Source of the DNA: Nevskiales bacterium
GTDB lineage: Bacteria; Pseudomonadota; Gammaproteobacteria; Nevskiales; Nevskiaceae
Assembly: GCA_028698335.1 (NCBI GenBank)
Contig: JAQVDP010000006.1
Span: 1-64,000, forward strand
Direction of reading: 5' to 3'
DNA length: 64,000 nucleotides
The notes below the pieces were generated by a model, which worked only from the letters and a program-made list of their open reading frames with translations, was not told the origin of the DNA and did no database searches. The first letter of the stretch is position 1. Each line of letters begins with the position of its first letter. This document shows positions 51,404-59,788 of the stretch, piece after piece. The position numbers and the translations under genes were made by a program.

Positions 51404-53227
51404 ATGCGATCCGCCACGTTCCGTCGCCCGGCCGCCATCGTCGCCGCGGCCAGCCTGCTCGTCGCCGCCTGCGGTGGGGGTGGAGACGACGACAATGCCG
51501 GGGGCGGCGTCAGCCCCGAGCCCTTCGAGCTGGTCGAAACCGACCTGCAGCAGGTGCATGAGGCCTTCGCCGGCAAGCGCCTGCTCGAAGACGGCAGCAC
51601 GCTGACCTGCGTGAAGCTGACGCAGATGTACATCGACCGGATCTTCGCCTACAACGATGCGCCGCAGCCCACGGGATTGCTGCCGATCCGCGGCGTGCTG
51701 ATGATCAATCCGCATGCGCTGGAACAGGCGGCGACGCTTGATGCGCTGTACGCGCGCGATCATGGCGTCGGCGACCGCTATCTGCACTGCATGCCGGTGC
51801 TGCTCAAGGACAACTACGACACCTACGATCACCCGTCGACCTCGGGGTCCTACGCGATGCTCGGCCATCAGGCCGGGGTCGACGCGCATTCGGTGGCCGG
51901 CCTGCGCGCCGTCGGCGCGCTGATCCTCGGCAAGGCCAACCAGGACGAGTTCGCGTTTTTCACGACCGGGTTCTCGGGTCGCGCGATCCAGGTCACCAAT
52001 CCGTACAACACCGCCGAAAGTCCGGCCGGGTCGTCGTCCGGCACCGGGGCGTCGCTGGCGGCGAACTTCGCGCTCGGCGGCACCGGTTCGGACACTTGCC
52101 AGTCGATCCGCCATCCGAGTTCGGTCGAGGGCCTGGTCGGCATCCGGCCGAGTCTCGGCGTGATCTCGCAGCACGGGATCTTCCCGCTGTCGCATGCGCG
52201 CGACACCGGCGGGCCGATGACGCGTTCGGTCCGTGACTCCGCGCTGATGCTGACGGCGATGGCGGGCGTCGACCCGCGCGACGCCAAGACCCTCGACTAC
52301 CCGGCGACGGCGCGGCCACCGTCGTACGCGCAGTATCTGGACCGCGCGAAGTACGGCGTCGCCGGGCGCAACATCGGCATCCTGCGCCAGCTCGGCAGCA
52401 ACACCGAACCCTACGGCACCGGCGCGCAGGGCGCGCTGATCGAGGCCGCCGCGGCGCAGATGGAGGCCATGGGCGCCCGGATCTACGACGTCTATCTGCC
52501 GGATTTCGTCAGCCTCGGCGCCGGATCGACCCACTACGACATGAACGACTACTTCCGCCAGTTCGAGTCCGAGGGCGGTGCCAGTCCCCGGCACTGCGTC
52601 AGCAGCCTGTTCGCCACCGACACCAACGGCCGCGGCGCCTGCACCGGCATCGACGGCATCCTGGAGACGCTGCGCGTCGACGTGCGGACCGCCGGCCTGA
52701 TCGGCGTGGTCGCCGCCACCAGCAGTCCCGACCAGGCGCCGACCGCGGCGGAACTGCAGGCCATCGTCGACATGCGCGACTACGTCACTTCGGTGATGGA
52801 CGCGGTGGCCGACGCCGACGGCGATCCGGTCGTCGACGGCAACGGCGAGCCGGTCCGCGTCGACGCGCTGCTGCTGTCGCCGGGACCGACCGGCGGGCGC
52901 ACCTGCGACTTCGGGTCGACCACGCAGATGGGGTCGATCGTCGTGCCGGTCGGCTTCGATGAATCCGTCGGCGTGCCGCGCGGCATGGAGATCTTCGTGC
53001 GCCGCTTCGACGAGGGCACCGGCATCGGCATCGCCTACGACTACGAACAGGCCACCCATCACCGGGCCCCGCCTGACATCGTGCCGTCGCCGCTGAGCGC
53101 CAACGAAACCCTGGCATCGTTCAACGCGCGCCAGCAGCAGGCGCTGATGACCGCGACCTCGGTGGCGCCGGAGGACCTGCCGGTCGAGACCTATCTGCAG
53201 GCGTTGCGGGAGCTGGTCGGCCCCTGA
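51404..53227 (+). CDS. Lipoprotein amidase (amidase-signature family)
   Basis: The 607-residue protein has a lipobox LVAAC (Cys at residue 23), a Gly/Asp linker, then the amidase-signature fold: LLKDNYDT with Lys135, SSSGTGAS with the cis-Ser, and GSDTCQSIRHPSS with nucleophile Ser234, giving the Ser-cisSer-Lys triad. Most such amidases are cytosolic; this one is predicted to be envelope-anchored. An AGGAG site 6 bases upstream favours this ATG over a TTG at 51398. It forms a pair with the preceding lipoprotein hydrolase. Confidence 0.88.
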   Translation: MRSATFRRPAAIVAAASLLVAACGGGGDDDNAGGGVSPEPFELVETDLQQVHEAFAGKRLLEDGSTLTCVKLTQMYIDRIFAYNDAPQPTGLLPIRGVLMINPHALEQAATLDALYARDHGVGDRYLHCMPVLLKDNYDTYDHPSTSGSYAMLGHQAGVDAHSVAGLRAVGALILGKANQDEFAFFTTGFSGRAIQVTNPYNTAESPAGSSSGTGASLAANFALGGTGSDTCQSIRHPSSVEGLVGIRPSLGVISQHGIFPLSHARDTGGPMTRSVRDSALMLTAMAGVDPRDAKTLDYPATARPPSYAQYLDRAKYGVAGRNIGILRQLGSNTEPYGTGAQGALIEAAAAQMEAMGARIYDVYLPDFVSLGAGSTHYDMNDYFRQFESEGGASPRHCVSSLFATDTNGRGACTGIDGILETLRVDVRTAGLIGVVAATSSPDQAPTAAELQAIVDMRDYVTSVMDAVADADGDPVVDGNGEPVRVDALLLSPGPTGGRTCDFGSTTQMGSIVVPVGFDESVGVPRGMEIFVRRFDEGTGIGIAYDYEQATHHRAPPDIVPSPLSANETLASFNARQQQALMTATSVAPEDLPVETYLQALRELVGP

Positions 53228-53231
53228 TTGT

Positions 53232-55427
53232 TCACATCAGGTCGTAGGGGTCGACGTCGATCGACCAGCGGACCCGGCGTGCGTCCGGCAGTTGCGACAG
53301 GCGCGGCACCGCCGCCGCCAGCGTGCGGTGCAGCGCCGCGCGGCTGGTCGCGCTCAGCAGCAGCTGCGCGCGGGTGTAGCCGGCACGGCGTTCCATCCCG
53401 GACGGCATCGGATCCATCGCGGTGACGCCGGCGTGGCCGTCGAACAGGGGCCACGCCGCGTCGAGGTAGCGCAGCGCGGCGTCGGGTTCGCGGGCCTCGG
53501 CACGCAGCAGCGCCAGATGGCTGAATGGCGGTAGCGCCGTCTGTTCGCGCTCCACCAGCAGCCGTTCGCACAGCGCGCGGTAACCCTGTTCGGCCATCAC
53601 CCGCAGCAGCGGATGCTCCGGTTCATGGGTCTGCAGCCACACCTCGCCGGGCTGGCCCGCGCGTCCGGCGCGTCCGGCGACCTGGGTGACGAGCTGGCCC
53701 ATGCGTTCGAGCGCGCGGAAGTCGCTGCCGTAGAGCGCCTGGTCGGCGGAGACGATGCCGACCATCGACAGTCCCGGAAAGTCGTGGCCCTTGGCGAGGA
53801 TCTGGGTGCCGACGAGGATGCGGGCGCGGCCTTCGCGGATGTCGGCGAGCTGGCGCTCCAGCGCGGTGGGGCTGGTGATGCGGTCCGAGTCGAAGCGGGC
53901 CACGGCGTACTGCGGAAAACGGTTGGCGAGCGCCTGCTCGACGCGCTCGGTGCCGGCGCCGACCGGCAGCAGCCGGCGTTCGCCGCAGGAGGGGCAGGCA
54001 CGCGGAATCGGCTGCTGGGCGCCGCAGTGGTGGCAGATCAGCAGGCCACGGCCCTGATGCAGGGTCATGTGGGCGTCGCAGTGGTTGCACGGCGCGCTCC
54101 AGCCGCAGACGTGACACAGCAGCACCGGCGCGTAGCCGCGGCGGTTGAGGAACAGCAGTACCTGACCGCCCTGTTGCAGATGGCGTTCGGCGGCCTGCAG
54201 CAGCGGAGGCGACAGGCCGTGATCCAGCGGCAGACCGCGGACGTCGAGCAGGCGGATCTGCGGCGGTGGCGTGTCGTGCACGCGCCGTTCGAGGCGCAGG
54301 TGCCGGTAGCGGCCGGCGCCTGCGTTGTACAGGCTCTCCAGTGACGGCGTCGCGCTGCCGAGCAGGATCGGAATGTCGAGCTTGCGCGCGCGCATGATCG
54401 CGACGTCGCGGGCCGAATAGCGCAGTCCGTCCTGCTGCTTGTACGAGGTGTCGTGTTCCTCGTCGACGACGATCAGACCGAGGCGCGCGAACGGCAGCCA
54501 CACCGCCGAGCGCGTGCCGATGACCACACGCGCGTCGCCGCTGCGGCTGCCGAGCCAGGCTTGCTCGCGGCCGCGGTCGCCGAGCCCGGAGTGGAAGCTG
54601 ACCACCCCGTCGCCGAAGCGCTCGCGGAAGCGGGCTTCGAGCTGCGGGGTCAGGCTGATCTCCGGCGCCAGCACCAACGCCTGCTGGCCGCGCGCGATGC
54701 ACGCGGCGATGCGGCGCAGGTACAGCTCGGTCTTGCCGCTGCCGGTGACGCCCTCGATCAGGTGCACGCCGAAACGGCCGTCGTCGCGTTCGAGCTGCTC
54801 GAGCGCGGCCGCCTGCTCGGCGGTCGGCGCCGGCGACGCCGGCACCCCGGCCGATTGCGTCTGCACGCCGCGGCGTTCGATCCAGCCCTTGTCCTCGAGC
54901 TGGCGCAGCACGCCGGCGCTGCAGGCCAGGGCATCGCGCGGCAGCGGGGCACCCTGCAGCGCGTCGAGCACCGCGCGCTGGGCGCGGAAGCGTTCGGGCA
55001 CGGCCGGTCGGGCGGCGGCACCGGCATCGGTCAGCGCGTAGACCAGCGGCTGGTCGCGTTCGGCCGCGGCGCCCTTGCGCAGACGTCCGGGCAAGGCGCT
55101 GGTGACGACGTCCCCCAGCGGGTGGTGGTAGTAGCCGGCCGCCCACTCGCACAGACCGAGCAGGTCCGGGGGCAGCAGCGGGGTGGGGTCCAGCACCTCG
55201 ATCAGATCACGATAGTCCGCCGGGTCGGCGTCGCTATCGGGCTGGGTGGCCAGCACCACGCCGATCAACTCGCGCCGGCCGAAAGGGACCCGTACCCGCG
55301 CGCCGCGCCGGACCGCCTCGGTCAGCGTCGGCGGCACCCGGTAGTCAAAGGCCCGGAACAGCGGGACGGGCAAGGCGATGCTGGCGAGAAGGGCAGTCAA
55401 AAGCTTGTGGATAACTTTGTGGACCAA
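53232..55427 (-). CDS. priA: Primosomal protein N' (PriA helicase)
   Basis: The 731-residue SF2 helicase restarts stalled replication forks. Walker A is EGVTGSGKTE, motif II DEEHD, and the zinc-binding cysteines are seen in LLCHVCGWSAPCNHCDAHMTLH and LICHHCGAQQPIPRACPSCGE. The N-terminal 3'-DNA-binding domain begins at ALPVPLFRAFDYRVP. The stated start is a TTG codon; a shorter TTG start or other codon is possible because no ATG is present. It is convergent with the lipoprotein amidase (5 bp apart). Confidence 0.95.
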   Translation of the reverse strand: MVHKVIHKLLTALLASIALPVPLFRAFDYRVPPTLTEAVRRGARVRVPFGRRELIGVVLATQPDSDADPADYRDLIEVLDPTPLLPPDLLGLCEWAAGYYHHPLGDVVTSALPGRLRKGAAAERDQPLVYALTDAGAAARPAVPERFRAQRAVLDALQGAPLPRDALACSAGVLRQLEDKGWIERRGVQTQSAGVPASPAPTAEQAAALEQLERDDGRFGVHLIEGVTGSGKTELYLRRIAACIARGQQALVLAPEISLTPQLEARFRERFGDGVVSFHSGLGDRGREQAWLGSRSGDARVVIGTRSAVWLPFARLGLIVVDEEHDTSYKQQDGLRYSARDVAIMRARKLDIPILLGSATPSLESLYNAGAGRYRHLRLERRVHDTPPPQIRLLDVRGLPLDHGLSPPLLQAAERHLQQGGQVLLFLNRRGYAPVLLCHVCGWSAPCNHCDAHMTLHQGRGLLICHHCGAQQPIPRACPSCGERRLLPVGAGTERVEQALANRFPQYAVARFDSDRITSPTALERQLADIREGRARILVGTQILAKGHDFPGLSMVGIVSADQALYGSDFRALERMGQLVTQVAGRAGRAGQPGEVWLQTHEPEHPLLRVMAEQGYRALCERLLVEREQTALPPFSHLALLRAEAREPDAALRYLDAAWPLFDGHAGVTAMDPMPSGMERRAGYTRAQLLLSATSRAALHRTLAAAVPRLSQLPDARRVRWSIDVDPYDLM
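55406..55414 (-). promoter_or_regulatory. Perfect DnaA-box sequence at the priA start
   Basis: TGTGGATAA, the exact complement of the TTATCCACA DnaA box, lies at the 5' end of priA. A one-mismatch copy, TGTGCATAA, is at 55591-55599 in the upstream gap. Either may serve DnaA-linked control of priA or may be chance; the first overlaps the proposed coding start. Confidence 0.4.
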
Positions 55428-55697
55428 CGATCAGCGCAGTCCGGCGGGTTTTGCCGCGGTCGGACGGGGTGTCGGATTGCTGGCGGAGTTCAAAATATAA
55501 ATCTATAGAATTCAAACAGATCCACGAACATTGCGAGATTCTGACGCGATCCTGTCTTGATTGTGACAGTCAATCGTGATCCGCCAGTGTTGTGCATAAG
55601 GGCCGAGGCCGGGAGCGCTGCGGCCGGTGGGCGGGCGCGATGGCGCACTCGGCTGCGCGCCGATGATAACTGCCGTCAGTCGGGTTAGTCTTGCCGC

Positions 55698-56531
55698 GTG
55701 AACGCTATCCTGACTGCCTATCAAGACCCCATGTTCTGGTATGTGCCGGTGGCCACGGTGCTGCTGAGCATGCTCGCATTCCTGGTCTTCGCATTGCCGC
55801 TGACCTGGATTGCCGCGCGCAATCCTGGCTGGGCGCGCCGCTACAAGATCCCGAATACCCGTGGCGCCGATCTCAGCGAGGCCGAGGCCGAGCGCCGCAA
55901 CATTCTGGTCCAGGGGCCGCGGATGGTGCGCCAGTCGCTGCAGCGCTGGGTCATCAACAACATCTGGATGTTCGCGGTCGCGCTGCTGTCATGGCCGCTG
56001 ATGCGGCTCGCCGGCATCCATCTCGGGCCGTTGCCGCCGTGGTGGGTGCTGATCCTGCAGTTCCTGTTCTGCCTGTATCTGGACGACTTCCTGTACTACT
56101 GGATGCACCGCAGCCTGCATCAGCGCTTCCTGCTCAAGCACGTGCACGGCCTGCATCATCGCGTGCTCGCACCGTGGGCGATCACCGGCCACTACATGCA
56201 TCCGATCGAGTACGTGCTGACCGGTTCGCTGGCGTTTCTCGGCCCGGCGCTGCTCGGCTCGCATGTCGCGCTGTTATGGGTGTGGATCGCGTTCCGGCAG
56301 TGGGAAGCAGCCGAAGGACACGCCGGCTATGCCTTCCGGTGGTCGCCGACGCACTGGCTGCCGGGCTCGGACGGCGCGCTGCATCACGACTATCACCACG
56401 CCCGCGTGCGCGGCAATTACGGCGGCTTCATGCCGATCTGGGATCGCGTCTTCGGCACCCTGGTCAAGGACTACGACGTGGAGATGCAGCGCTGGAAACA
56501 GCGCCAGCATGAGGCCGCCGAAGCCGGGTGA
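55698..56531 (+). CDS. Sterol-desaturase / fatty-acid hydroxylase superfamily protein
   Basis: The 277-residue protein (GTG start) has about four transmembrane helices and the three His clusters of the di-iron membrane hydroxylases: HRSLHQ, HVHGLHH and HHDYHHARVRGNYG. It should hydroxylate or desaturate a lipid, sterol-like or carotenoid molecule using oxygen. Its stop overlaps the start of the EamA gene (GTGA). A 270-bp gap with an AT-rich stretch (55492-55525) lies between it and the divergent priA. Confidence 0.9.
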   Translation: MNAILTAYQDPMFWYVPVATVLLSMLAFLVFALPLTWIAARNPGWARRYKIPNTRGADLSEAEAERRNILVQGPRMVRQSLQRWVINNIWMFAVALLSWPLMRLAGIHLGPLPPWWVLILQFLFCLYLDDFLYYWMHRSLHQRFLLKHVHGLHHRVLAPWAITGHYMHPIEYVLTGSLAFLGPALLGSHVALLWVWIAFRQWEAAEGHAGYAFRWSPTHWLPGSDGALHHDYHHARVRGNYGGFMPIWDRVFGTLVKDYDVEMQRWKQRQHEAAEAG

Positions 56532-57421
56532 ATGCCGCGCATGCCCGTCGCGCGCTGCCCGCGCTGATCGTCGGCGCCATCCTCATCGGGTTGGCGCCGA
56601 TCTTTGTGCGCGTCGCCGGCGTCGGCCCCAGCGTCGCGGCGTTCTGGCGCCTGACCCTGGCGCTGCCGCTGCTCGGGCTGATGCTGTGGCGGCTGCCGCA
56701 GCCGCCGCCCGCAGCCGGGGCAGATGGCGTCTCGCCGCGTGCGCTGCGCTGGCTGTGGCTCGCCGGCGCGTTCTTCGCCGCCGATCTTGCCCTGTGGCAT
56801 CACTCGATCCGCTGGACCTCGGTGGCCAACGCCACCCTGCTGGCCAACATGGCGCCGGTGTTCGTGACGCTGGCCGCGTGGCGCCTGTACGGCGAACGCA
56901 TCAGCGGCCGTTTCGTCGTCGGCCTGGCGCTGGCGCTGATCGGCGCGGCGACACTGGTGGCGGACAGCCTGCAGATCGGGCCGGCGACCGCCTTCGGCGA
57001 TCTGCTCGGCGTCGCTGCGGCGGTGTTCTATGCCGGCTATCTGCTCGGCGTCAGCCGCCAGCGCCGCGTTTTCAACACCGTGCAGGTGATGTTCTGGACC
57101 AGCGCCGCCGGCGCCGTCCTGACGCTCGCACTCGCGCTGGCTTCGGGCGAGGCGCTGTGGCCGCCGACCGCGTGGTCGTGGCTGATGCTGGCCGGGCTGG
57201 CGTTGCTGTCGCACGTTGGCGGACAGGGGCTGATCGCCTACGCGCTGGCGCACCTGCCGGCGTCGTTCTCGTCGGTGAGCCTGCTGGTGCAGCCGGTGGC
57301 GGCCAGCCTGTTCGCGTGGGTGCTGCTGTCGGAGCGATTCGGGCTGCAGCAGGCCGTCGGCGGCATCGTCGTGCTTTCCGGCATCGTGCTGTGCCGCCTG
57401 GCGCTGCTGCGCAAGGCCTGA
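56528..57421 (+). CDS. EamA/DMT-family transporter
   Basis: The 297-residue protein (GTG start) has ten transmembrane helices in two EamA repeats (residues about 10-145 and 155-295), with FWRLTLALPLLGLML, TSVANATLLANMAPVFVTLAAW and the second repeat LPASFSSVSLLVQPVAASLFAWVLLSERF. DMT proteins export amino acids or metabolites. The GTGA overlap with the sterol-desaturase-family gene suggests co-translation. Confidence 0.9.
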   Translation: MNAAHARRALPALIVGAILIGLAPIFVRVAGVGPSVAAFWRLTLALPLLGLMLWRLPQPPPAAGADGVSPRALRWLWLAGAFFAADLALWHHSIRWTSVANATLLANMAPVFVTLAAWRLYGERISGRFVVGLALALIGAATLVADSLQIGPATAFGDLLGVAAAVFYAGYLLGVSRQRRVFNTVQVMFWTSAAGAVLTLALALASGEALWPPTAWSWLMLAGLALLSHVGGQGLIAYALAHLPASFSSVSLLVQPVAASLFAWVLLSERFGLQQAVGGIVVLSGIVLCRLALLRKA

Positions 57422-57468
57422 GCCGCATTCGGCGCCGGACGCGCCCGTGCTCCTGAGGCCGGCCCGGC

Positions 57469-58908
57469 TCAGCCGGCGTCGTGCATGCCGGGCGGCGGCG
57501 TCCAGCCGCCGAAGCGCCGTTCCAGCGCGCGGGCGGCAGCGATGGTGACCGCGTCGTTGCCCGGAATGCCGACCACCTGCACGCCCAGCGGCAGGCCGTC
57601 GCGGTTCAAGCCGAGCGGCACCTGCGTGACCGGAAAACCGAGCACGTTGAACAGGCCGCAGTAGGCGAAGTGGAACGGCCGCAGCAGCGGCACGTTGTGT
57701 CGCGGCGCGGCGCTGGTGTACGGCGGCATCAGCAGCACGCCGTCCGGGCCGATGGCCTCGATCAGTTCCGCGCGCAGCGCGGCGCCGAGGCGGGCATAGC
57801 GTTCGACCGGCATCGGCACGCGCTCCAGCGCGGCCAGTGCCAGCGCCGGCACCGTGTGCGCGGAGCGCCCGACGCTCAGCTTGAGCAGTTCGCGCGCCAC
57901 CGAGATGCGACGGCCCTGCCCGAGCTGTTCGGCGAAAGGCTGCGGCTGGGCCTGCTGCATCAGCGCCGACCAGATCTCGAAGGACCGTTTCATCGACGGA
58001 AACCGCGGTGTGCTCAGGCCCCGGCCCTGGGTGCCGAGCCATTGCGCCGCGTTGCGCTGCGTCGCACGCAGGTCGGCGGCGACGCGATGGCGCCCGTTCT
58101 CCTCGATCGACAGCACGCGCAGCGCGCCGACGTCGACGGCGTCCGGATTCCCCTGCAGCGCGCCGTCACGCGCCTCCGGGTCGATGCCGTCGGCGCCGGC
58201 GAGGATCCGCAGCAGCGGCCAAAGATCCTCGGCGCGCCGCGCCAGCGGCCCGGTCACGCAGTTGCGGTTCATGCGGCCCTCGGGCAACGGAAACTGCCCG
58301 GTGTTGGGCACGATGCCGGGCGTGGGCTTGTGCCCGAACACGCCGTTGAAGAACGCAGGAAAGCGGATCGAACCGCCGACGTCCGCGCCGAGCCCGAACG
58401 GCGAGGCTCCGGCGCCGATGATGGCGCCTTCGCCGCCGCTGGAGCCACCCACCATGCAGCGCGGGTCATAGGGGTTGTTGGTGCGGCCGTAGACGCGGTT
58501 GTTCGACTCCAGCCACATGCACAGCTCGGAAGTGTTGGTGAAGCCCAGCACGATCGCGCCGGCCTGGCGCAGGCGCGCGACGGTCGGGGCGTCGGCATCC
58601 GCGATCGCATTGCGCCGTGCGACCAGGCCGGAGACCTGCGGATAACCCGCGAAGGCGAAGTTTTCCTTGATCGTGCACGGCACGCCGTGCAGCGGCGGCA
58701 GATCCGCCTGTCCCTGCTCGACGGCCGCGTCGGCGGCGTGCGCCTCGGCCCGGGCCGCGTCGAAGCGCTGCTGCACGACGGCATTGATCGTCGGGTTGAT
58801 CCGCTCGATGCGGGCGATATGCGCGTCGACGACATCGACGCTGCGCAGGCGGCGTTCGCGGATCGCGCGGGCCAGCGCGGTTGCGGAGAGGAGCAGCGGC
58901 TCGGACAT
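57469..58908 (-). CDS. Amidase-signature enzyme
   Basis: The 479-residue cytosolic enzyme has the amidase-signature triad: Lys81 in TIKENFAF, Ser157 in GGSSGGEG and Ser180 in GADVGGSIRFPA. The later MPPYTSAAPRHNVPLLRPFHFAYCGLFNVLGFPVTQVPLGLNRDGLPLGVQVVG is typical of fatty-acid-amide-hydrolase-like amidases. Substrate unknown. It is unrelated in detail to the lipoprotein amidase at 51404 and is convergent with the EamA gene. Confidence 0.9.
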   Translation of the reverse strand: MSEPLLLSATALARAIRERRLRSVDVVDAHIARIERINPTINAVVQQRFDAARAEAHAADAAVEQGQADLPPLHGVPCTIKENFAFAGYPQVSGLVARRNAIADADAPTVARLRQAGAIVLGFTNTSELCMWLESNNRVYGRTNNPYDPRCMVGGSSGGEGAIIGAGASPFGLGADVGGSIRFPAFFNGVFGHKPTPGIVPNTGQFPLPEGRMNRNCVTGPLARRAEDLWPLLRILAGADGIDPEARDGALQGNPDAVDVGALRVLSIEENGRHRVAADLRATQRNAAQWLGTQGRGLSTPRFPSMKRSFEIWSALMQQAQPQPFAEQLGQGRRISVARELLKLSVGRSAHTVPALALAALERVPMPVERYARLGAALRAELIEAIGPDGVLLMPPYTSAAPRHNVPLLRPFHFAYCGLFNVLGFPVTQVPLGLNRDGLPLGVQVVGIPGNDAVTIAAARALERRFGGWTPPPGMHDAG

Positions 58909-58951
58909 GGTCGCGGGGTCGGACTCGGAGGTGAGGGATTGCGGGCGACGC

Positions 58952-59698
58952 TCAGCGCGCGCCCGGATCGTCGTGCTTCAGGTGACGGCGGATGCCGCTG
59001 TCGGCCAGCGAGAACGGCGTGAAATCGGTGTCCAGGTCATAGGTGTCGACGTCCTCGGCGCGCTTGAGGCGGCCGACGACGAAGTAGGTGACGGGCGTGA
59101 ACAGGACTTCGACCGCGACCTTCATCAGGAAGTTGAAGATCACCACCGCGATCAGCGCCTCGCCCGACCAGATGCCGTAGAACGCGATCGGATAGAACAG
59201 CAACGAATCGGCGCCCTGGCCGCAGATGGTGGAGCCGATCGTGCGGGTCCACAGGTAGCGCCCCTTGGTCCACAGCTTCATCTTCGCCATCACGTAGGAG
59301 TTGATGAAGTCGCCGACCCAGTATCCGAGGATGCTCGCGGCGACGATGCGCCAGGTGTTGCCGAAGACGATCTCGAGCGCCGGTTGCAGCGTCGCGTTCC
59401 AGGGTTCGTCGGGGCTCGGTTCGATGCCGACGACGATCGCCGCCATCAGCGTCGCGAACAGCATCGCGCCGAAGCCGGCCCAGATCGCGCGCCGCGCCCG
59501 GGCATAGCCGTAGACCTCGGTCAGCACGTCGCCGAAGATGTAGCCGATCGGGAAGAACAGATTGCCGGCGCCGAAGCTGACCGCGCCGATCAGCGGTAGG
59601 TGCAGGGTGCCGACCTTGCCGGGGCCGATCAGGTTGGAGCACAGAAGGACCGCCACCATGCCCGCGACGAGCAAGTCGTAATAGCGGAATCCGCGCAT
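58952..59698 (-). CDS. yhhQ: Queuosine-precursor transporter (YhhQ/VUT family)
   Basis: The 248-residue protein has six to seven transmembrane helices and the VUT motifs: AVLLCSNLIGPGKVG, FPIGYIFGDVLTEVYGYARARRAIWAGF, GYWVGDFINSYVMAKMK and RTIGSTICGQGADSLLFYPIAF. YhhQ in E. coli takes up queuosine precursors (preQ0/preQ1) for tRNA modification. The function here is by family; other queuosine genes are not in the window. Confidence 0.92.
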   Translation of the reverse strand: MRGFRYYDLLVAGMVAVLLCSNLIGPGKVGTLHLPLIGAVSFGAGNLFFPIGYIFGDVLTEVYGYARARRAIWAGFGAMLFATLMAAIVVGIEPSPDEPWNATLQPALEIVFGNTWRIVAASILGYWVGDFINSYVMAKMKLWTKGRYLWTRTIGSTICGQGADSLLFYPIAFYGIWSGEALIAVVIFNFLMKVAVEVLFTPVTYFVVGRLKRAEDVDTYDLDTDFTPFSLADSGIRRHLKHDDPGAR

Positions 59699-59788
59699 CG
59701 GTCTCCCCGGATGGATGTCCGCAGGCTAGCCGATTCGCTTGCCTTGCGAAAACCCGTCGTGGGGGCCTTCGCCTCGACGGTGGCGGCG

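Noticed and set aside
55406-55697. Chromosomal origin beside priA
   Set aside because: Only one perfect and one imperfect DnaA box are seen, and dnaA, dnaN and gidA are not nearby.
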